A stretch of 64,000 bases of DNA from Apiotrichum sp. Y4204 (taxonomy: Eukaryota > Basidiomycota > Tremellomycetes > Trichosporonales > Trichosporonaceae): positions 620,001 to 684,000 of the forward strand of contig JAMYHL010000022.1 in assembly GCA_025531455.1 (NCBI GenBank), written 5' to 3'. Within the stretch, counting starts at the first letter, position 1, and each line of letters starts with the position of its first letter. The notes beneath the pieces are model-generated. The model had not been told where the DNA came from. It saw only the letters and a list, made by a program, of their open reading frames with translations, and searched no databases. This document shows positions 59,191-64,000 of this stretch, one piece after another. The position numbers and the translations under genes are program-made.

Positions 59191-60570
59191 ATGCCTATCC
59201 GTGTCCTCTCCCTTTGTGGGTTTACCCAAAACTCGCACATCTACTCGAAGCAGGTACGTTACTCCTCCCCAGCTCTTGGGTCTCGGTACTCACCCGCAGC
59301 TCGGCGCGATCCGCAAGACATGCAAGAACGCCGAGTTCGTCTTTCTCGAGCCCCCGATCATCGTGGAGAAGGCAGACATGCCGTGGGCTTCCCAGTCGCT
59401 TGACCAGTTCGCGTCAGACGCGACGACCGAGACGGAGCAGCAGACACCCGAGACGACCCCGCGCGCGTGGTGGCTCACGGCCGGCGACCGGTCGGTGTAT
59501 CGCAGTGAGTAGCTCTGGGTGGGATGAGGCTCTGCTTCGTGGGTCTGTTCCAAGCAAAACGTTCCTCCACTGCCCATTTTCTCGCATCCCATCCCTCGCA
59601 GATCATCAGGAGACCAGCAGTTTCTGCTTTTTTTCTGCCATGGCAGTTTCTTGTCGTGCATTCAGTCATGTTCACGCCTCAAAAGTGCATGCATCCAAAT
59701 ACCGGATACTTCCAGTTCCCAGCCGTCTCTGACACGCGACACCTCCGCCTCCTGGCTCCTAGGATCCTAGCTCTCCTGGTCTCCTGGTTCTCCTCGTCTC
59801 CTGAGCGTCAGACGTACTAGCAACTAACACGGTTCAGAGTTCGATGAGACCGTCGCCTACGTCCACGACTTCATGGTGAAGAATGGCCCGTTTGACGGCA
59901 TCATGGGCTTCTCCCAGGGCGCGTGCATGGCCGCCATCATTTCGGCGCTCGTAAGTTGTGGTGTATTGGCTCCGCTGACAACGCAGCTCGAGAAGCCCGG
60001 CCTTCACCCCGCCTGGCCTGCGGAGCCCGCGATTCCCAAGTTCAAGTGTTAGTTGAGCAGTCTTTGGTTGAAGCTGACATACAGTCTTTATCGCTGTTGG
60101 TGGTTTCCTTCCTAACCCCACCACACCGTCGTTCGAGGGCTGGTTCCCGCTCCCCGCCAGCCTTCCCGTGCTGCACGTTATCGGCCGCACCGACGTTGTC
60201 GTCCCTGAGGAGCGCAGCAAGTCGCTCATCGAGGGATGCCTCAACTCGCGCGTCGAGTACCACAGCGGAGGTGCGTATCATAGGTAGATGACCCGGTAAG
60301 TAGCTAATACCAGGTCATTTCACGCCGTCGAAAGCCTCATGGCGCCATTTTATCAACGCGTACATCACCGCCATGGCCAACGGCGAGGACCAGAGCGATG
60401 TCCCGCCCGTCGCGTCGTTTGGGCCGTCTGGCACCAGCACGCCCGCGAGCGCAAGCGGCGCCAACACCCCGCGTGCAGCGAGCCCCGCACCTGGTGGTGC
60501 GGCTTCCCAGCCAAACGTCAGCGTCCCCAGCGGCCTGTCAAAGTCCACCACTGCCGAGGCTTCGCAGTAG
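59191..60570 (+). CDS. FSH1-family serine hydrolase
   Basis: Six exons: 59191-59253, 59300-59504, 59838-59950, 59987-60047, 60085-60270, 60314-60570 (294 aa). An alpha/beta hydrolase of the FSH1 family (yeast Fsh1-3; related to human OVCA2). MPIRVLSLCGFTQNSHIYSKQ is the family start; the nucleophile is S115 in GFSQG, the acid D184 in GRTDVVVPEE, and the histidine H211 in SGGHFTPS, so the triad is complete. Cytosolic, no signal peptide. The last ~65 residues are a Pro/Ser/Ala-rich tail beyond the catalytic fold. Intron 2 is 333 nt, by far the longest coding intron here. Natural substrate unknown; some relatives act in secondary-metabolite pathways, but no such cluster is present. Confidence 0.9.
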
Positions 60571-60754
60571 CTTGCAGATATCGCTCTGTATCCTAGTAGA
60601 TTCTCTTGATAGACATGTTAACTTAGACACAGTCACTACCAGCACTGCCCTTCGTTTCAGATTGCTGCCCATTTACGCAAACAGGGATACATTCGGCGCA
60701 CACCTCAACTTCAATTACGAGCATCAACTACGGAAAGCGAGCCTTTGGAAGCAA

Positions 60755-62566
60755 TTACCAGACACGAGTGTCAAGGAGGAGGTCACTGCCGTGCTCAAGA
60801 CCAAGGCAGGCCTTGAGGAACTGGTCAAGACCGTTGCGCTGGCGATTGAGCGAGTTGACGACGTCAGTGCCGGGCTTGACAAGAGGAGCCTTGAGCATGT
60901 ACGAGAGGAGGGAGAGGACCGAGTAGAGAGGCTGGAACTCTCCGGGCTCGCCAGCCTTGGGGACCTCGCGGTAGGTGACACGGGTAAGGAGGTCGGCGAG
61001 GATGGCAAGGTCAAAGATGAGGGGAGTGGCAAGAAGCGAGTCCTCGCACTCGTTGAAGATGTTCATGACGTTGCGGCCGCCCATGAGGAGCTCCGAGTAG
61101 TACTCGTCAATAGCACGCTTCGAGTCACCGACGGCGGGGACGTGCTTGATGACGACAATGTGGTCGGGGTGCTCGCCCTTCTTGTGAACCTCGCCGGTCT
61201 CCTGGGTGAGGTCGGCAGCAGTCTTGTAGAGGACGGGGTTGGCGGCGACCATGTCGTCAACGACGGACGACTTGGAGATCTCCTTAGAACGGAACTGCTT
61301 GGCCGACGAGAGGTTCTTGCCGTCGTTGTTGCCAAGGTGGTTGTACGACGAGATCGAGAGGGGCTTGATACCGGCGTTGACAAGGAACTCGGCCAGAACC
61401 GACTTGACCTTGGTCTGGCCCGACTTGAAGTCGTCACCACCAATGAAGGCCTTCTTGGACTCGGCGAGCTCAATGCAGCCGGGAACAAAGGTGTTCTGAG
61501 GCGAACCGTTGATGAAGGGGCAGCCCTCCTCGATGGCGGCAACGGCGAAGATGGTCGAAGGCGAAACCTCGTCGTGCGAAGTCTTGATGGCCTTGAGGAG
61601 GTTCTCGGCCGTGTCGTTGACACCGGGGATGATGTCGGCGTAACGCTCAGTGTTGGCGGTCCAGAGGACGACAACGCTGTCGAGCTGGTTGGCAGACTTG
61701 AAGTCGCGGATGTTCTTGCGAATCTCCTCGAGGTGGGCCTGCTTGTCCTCGCCAGGGATGAGGTTGTCGGCACGGTCGGCCTGGTTGGCAGCAATGAAGT
61801 CGGGGTAGTAGATCGAGGGGAGGGGCTTCATGGCCTGCATGTAGGGGGCAACCTGGCGCTGGAGGTCATAGTCGAGAACCTGGGCACGGGACATGGCCTT
61901 GTCAAGGGGAACACCCGAGATGTCCCAACCGGTGATGACAAAGTCGTTGGGGTGGACCATGGGAAGCATGTCCGAGATGGGGACGTGAACCTGCTTGCCG
62001 GTCTCCGGGTCCGTACCAAGCGAAACAGTCGAAGCGCGAACAAGCGAGCCAATGTAGTTGGGCTGCTGAACACCGCTCTTGGTGTTCCACGAGATGTTGT
62101 GCTTGTTGGCGAGGTTGGTAGCAACGACGGTGGTTCCGTTGTTGCCGCCAATACCGACGAGCATCAGACTGTGGGTTAGGAACGAGTTCGGGATCACTTC
62201 AGACAAACTCACCCAACACGGCCGACGTCCGACTTGGTGAAGAACTCGAAGGTCCTCTCAGTCTTGGTAACCTTGAGACGGCCATCGGCGTCCTCTGGAG
62301 GAATGTCAGCACAAGAGTTGTCTGAAGTGTATCGCACGTGCCACACTGTGGCACTTTCTCTACGCACTGGTCACGTTGGCGCCACGGTCGGTGTAGCGCG
62401 ACTTGATGCCACCGTCAACGTAGGTGGTGGCGTCCGAGTCGACCTTGATGAGGCCGCCAGCGGGGGCGCGGCGGGCGCTGGGGTGGACCTTGGACTGGTC
62501 AACCGAGCCGTTAGGCAGGGAGAACGAGTCGTGGTGGTCGTTGCTGTGAAGAGCGGTGGGCGACAT
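60755..62566 (-). CDS. INO1: Inositol-3-phosphate synthase
   Basis: Converts glucose 6-phosphate to 1D-myo-inositol 3-phosphate using NAD+, the first step of inositol synthesis. Three exons: 62368-62566, 62213-62294, 60755-62168 (564 aa). Signatures: the NAD loop [81 protein letters not shown] and KSSVVDDMV, with catalytic lysines in the usual context. The N-terminal ~60 residues are a family-variable extension. A 593-codon frame on the opposite strand is an antisense shadow caused by high GC3. Converges on the FSH1-like gene with about 180 bp between stop codons. Confidence 0.97.
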
Positions 62567-64000
62567 AATTGATTATCTGGTCCGGGGGAAGAGTGAAGAA
62601 TTTACTGTGATATAAGAGTGGGCGCGGCGGTGTGCTTGATGCCGCTGGAACTGTTAGCGAACGAGACAGACGTGAGGCTGGGGGAAGGAGGTGACGCTGG
62701 CGATAACACCTATTGCTCCTCTCCTTCCCCCAAGATCACACGTACCGGAACAGGTTGTGAGCGCTGCAAAGAGAGTTCGAGAACATAAACTCGAGTTGAT
62801 AGATGGGGGGGCGCTAAGCGCAAAGTATGTAGCGATGTGCGATAAACTGGAGAGTGGGATTGGGGGGGGGTGCTGTTGGAAAGGAAAGAGAGAAAAGAAG
62901 GCGACGACGACGGCTTGAAATATTTATACAATTGCTGCTAGACTGCCCAGCTTGCCCAGTGTCTTGGCTGGCTGGCTGACCTGGCTGGCGGTGTATGGTA
63001 TGGCAGTGCAGTGCTGGCATGCTGTCAGGTAGGTGGCCAGGCGGGGCAGCACGGGAAAGCGGGGGTGTGTGTACACGGGGCAACACGGCGCACGGGCGCT
63101 CTGGCTGACAACCACAATCGACCCACCTACTGTACTACTGTCCTCTGCTCTTGTGCCTTATCCATAACATACCCCTCGGCCGCCACCCACCATAGCCGGG
63201 ATAGCCCACACCACCAGCGGATCTGTCGTGTCTTCCTTCCCCCTTGGTACCCCATACCTGGAAATTATGGCTTCTGGCTCACTCTAAAAAATCAATCGCC
63301 AGAGTGGATCACACAACTGCTTCCTAGGGGCCAGGATAGGGAACGCGAACGCGTCGGGCAGTATGCACGTTGCACCCCACCTGCTGACTGCCACTGCCAC
63401 TGGCCGCATTGCCATCGATTGCAGTGCTGACAATCCCCACCGCAGTCTTATCTCCGTCTGATCTCGGTTTTGCGTCGGAGGAGACGATGAGAAGCGGGGT
63501 ACGCGGCCCCCGCTGGCCGCGCAGCTCACCAGGTCTTCCACCTCACTGGCTGCCAAGCCACTGGCGGTGGTAGGAGGATTATTACCCTGGATAGAGGGGC
63601 GACGCGGGTCGATTCGGCCGCCGTCAGACTGAATGTATCAAGTACACGCGGAATCAAACCGGCTTCTCCAAGGGCCCTAGGGCCAACAGGGCGTTTTAGG
63701 GCGACTGTTCCAGCTTCCCGGACTGGAAATCTTTCTTCGCCACCCCCCAATGAATCAGTGGCAAGTGATGTCTTCCAGCGAGCATCGGTCTTCCCGACCT
63801 GCAAAATTGTCTAGGTGCCAGAGGAGTCGGGCACGCGACCAGGCCACTATGAAGCTGGCCGCCTCGGACCGTCGACCGAGCCAGTGATCTCCCGCCCACC
63901 CTCACCATAGCGGCGGAATGTGCAGCACCTTGGATGCCGTAACGAGACACAAGATAGGGTGCAGGAATGGAAAACCTATCTTGTTCCAGCCGGTCGTGTG
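62567..64000. other. INO1 upstream region and unassigned right edge
   Basis: A 5'-UTR intron is plausible for INO1: donor GTACGT at 62745 and acceptor CGCTAACAG ending at 62651 on the minus strand (95 nt). Beyond about 63000 no gene is recognised; minus-strand frames at 63284-63804 lack known domains. I see no copy of the yeast inositol-responsive element. A 12-bp palindrome (63672-63683) and a hairpin near the edge are present. Confidence 0.45.
63949..63984. repeat. 10-bp hairpin, 16-nt loop
   Basis: ACAAGATAGG and CCTATCTTGT form a perfect stem close to the right edge. Context is cut off, so its role cannot be judged. Confidence 0.6.

Noticed and set aside
60398..62179. 593-codon plus-strand frame opposite INO1
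   Set aside because: It is an antisense shadow of the GC-rich INO1 coding sequence; its protein is a Val/Gly/Leu/Glu-rich translation with no family match, while INO1 on the other strand has all signature motifs.
63672..63683. 12-bp palindrome GGCCCTAGGGCC
   Set aside because: Short GC-rich palindromes arise often in such DNA, and no duplication or element boundary accompanies it.
63526..63804. 92-codon minus-strand frame at the right edge
   Set aside because: No recognisable domain and context is cut off; neighbouring frames cannot be joined convincingly.

Overview
The window looks like a gene-dense piece of a GC-rich basidiomycete nuclear genome. The order is probably Trichosporonales (Tremellomycetes); this is inferred from intron style and gene content, not from a database comparison. 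Nearly every gene is split by very short introns (commonly 34-55 nt) with GTGAGT/GTTAGT-type donors and a CTRAC branch motif almost touching the 3' AG. All proteins recognised are conserved eukaryotic housekeeping or regulatory proteins. I see no prophage, transposon, CRISPR array, rRNA or convincing tRNA gene.

Layout. 1-16.4 kb: 3' part of biotin-protein ligase (+), gamma-tubulin complex component GCP3 (-), rRNA-modifying TSR3 (+), CAF-1 large subunit (-), ribosomal protein S26 (-), a PUB-domain protein (-), the mitochondrial outer-membrane assembly factor SAM50 (-) and a METTL13/EEF1AKMT4-type methyltransferase (+). 16.6-28.7 kb: an unrecognised membrane-anchored protein (-), an F-box protein (+), a double-GNAT acetyltransferase (+), the GID/CTLH ubiquitin-ligase subunit GID7/WDR26 (-) and the INO80 subunit IES2 (-). 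29.0-41.8 kb: TIM9 (+), the ISWI partner ITC1 (-), a triple-KH RNA-binding protein (+), a second F-box-like protein (+) and an unrecognised basic coiled-coil protein (+). 41.8-47 kb: about 4.2 kb without a supported gene, then a long leader for an endosulfine/Igo homologue (+). 49.7-64 kb: a 1464-aa unrecognised coiled-coil protein (-), the SRS2/UvrD helicase (-), an FSH1-type serine hydrolase (+) and inositol-3-phosphate synthase INO1 (-), then about 1.4 kb with no supported gene.

Genes are independent transcription units, not operons. Several sit head to head over about 280-460 bp intervals that must hold two promoters (GCP3/TSR3, SAM50/methyltransferase, IES2/TIM9, SRS2/FSH1). Themes recur (chromatin assembly and remodelling: CAF-1, IES2, ITC1; mitochondrial protein import: SAM50, TIM9; nutrient signalling: GID7, endosulfine, INO1), but nothing shows physical co-regulation.

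The most distinctive features are RNA-level. Four genes (GID7, ITC1, the KH protein, endosulfine) follow pyrimidine-rich leaders of roughly 0.5-1.1 kb almost or completely devoid of ATG; in the KH gene a predicted 5'-UTR intron removes every upstream ATG. Other features are a 16-bp stem inside the long RPS26 intron, a 10-nt internal exon, paired 18-nt exons, a probable GC-AG intron, and an intron placed at matching sites in the two halves of the double acetyltransferase. Exon boundaries were drawn by eye from splice signals, reading frame and family conservation; every listed gene model sums to a whole number of codons.
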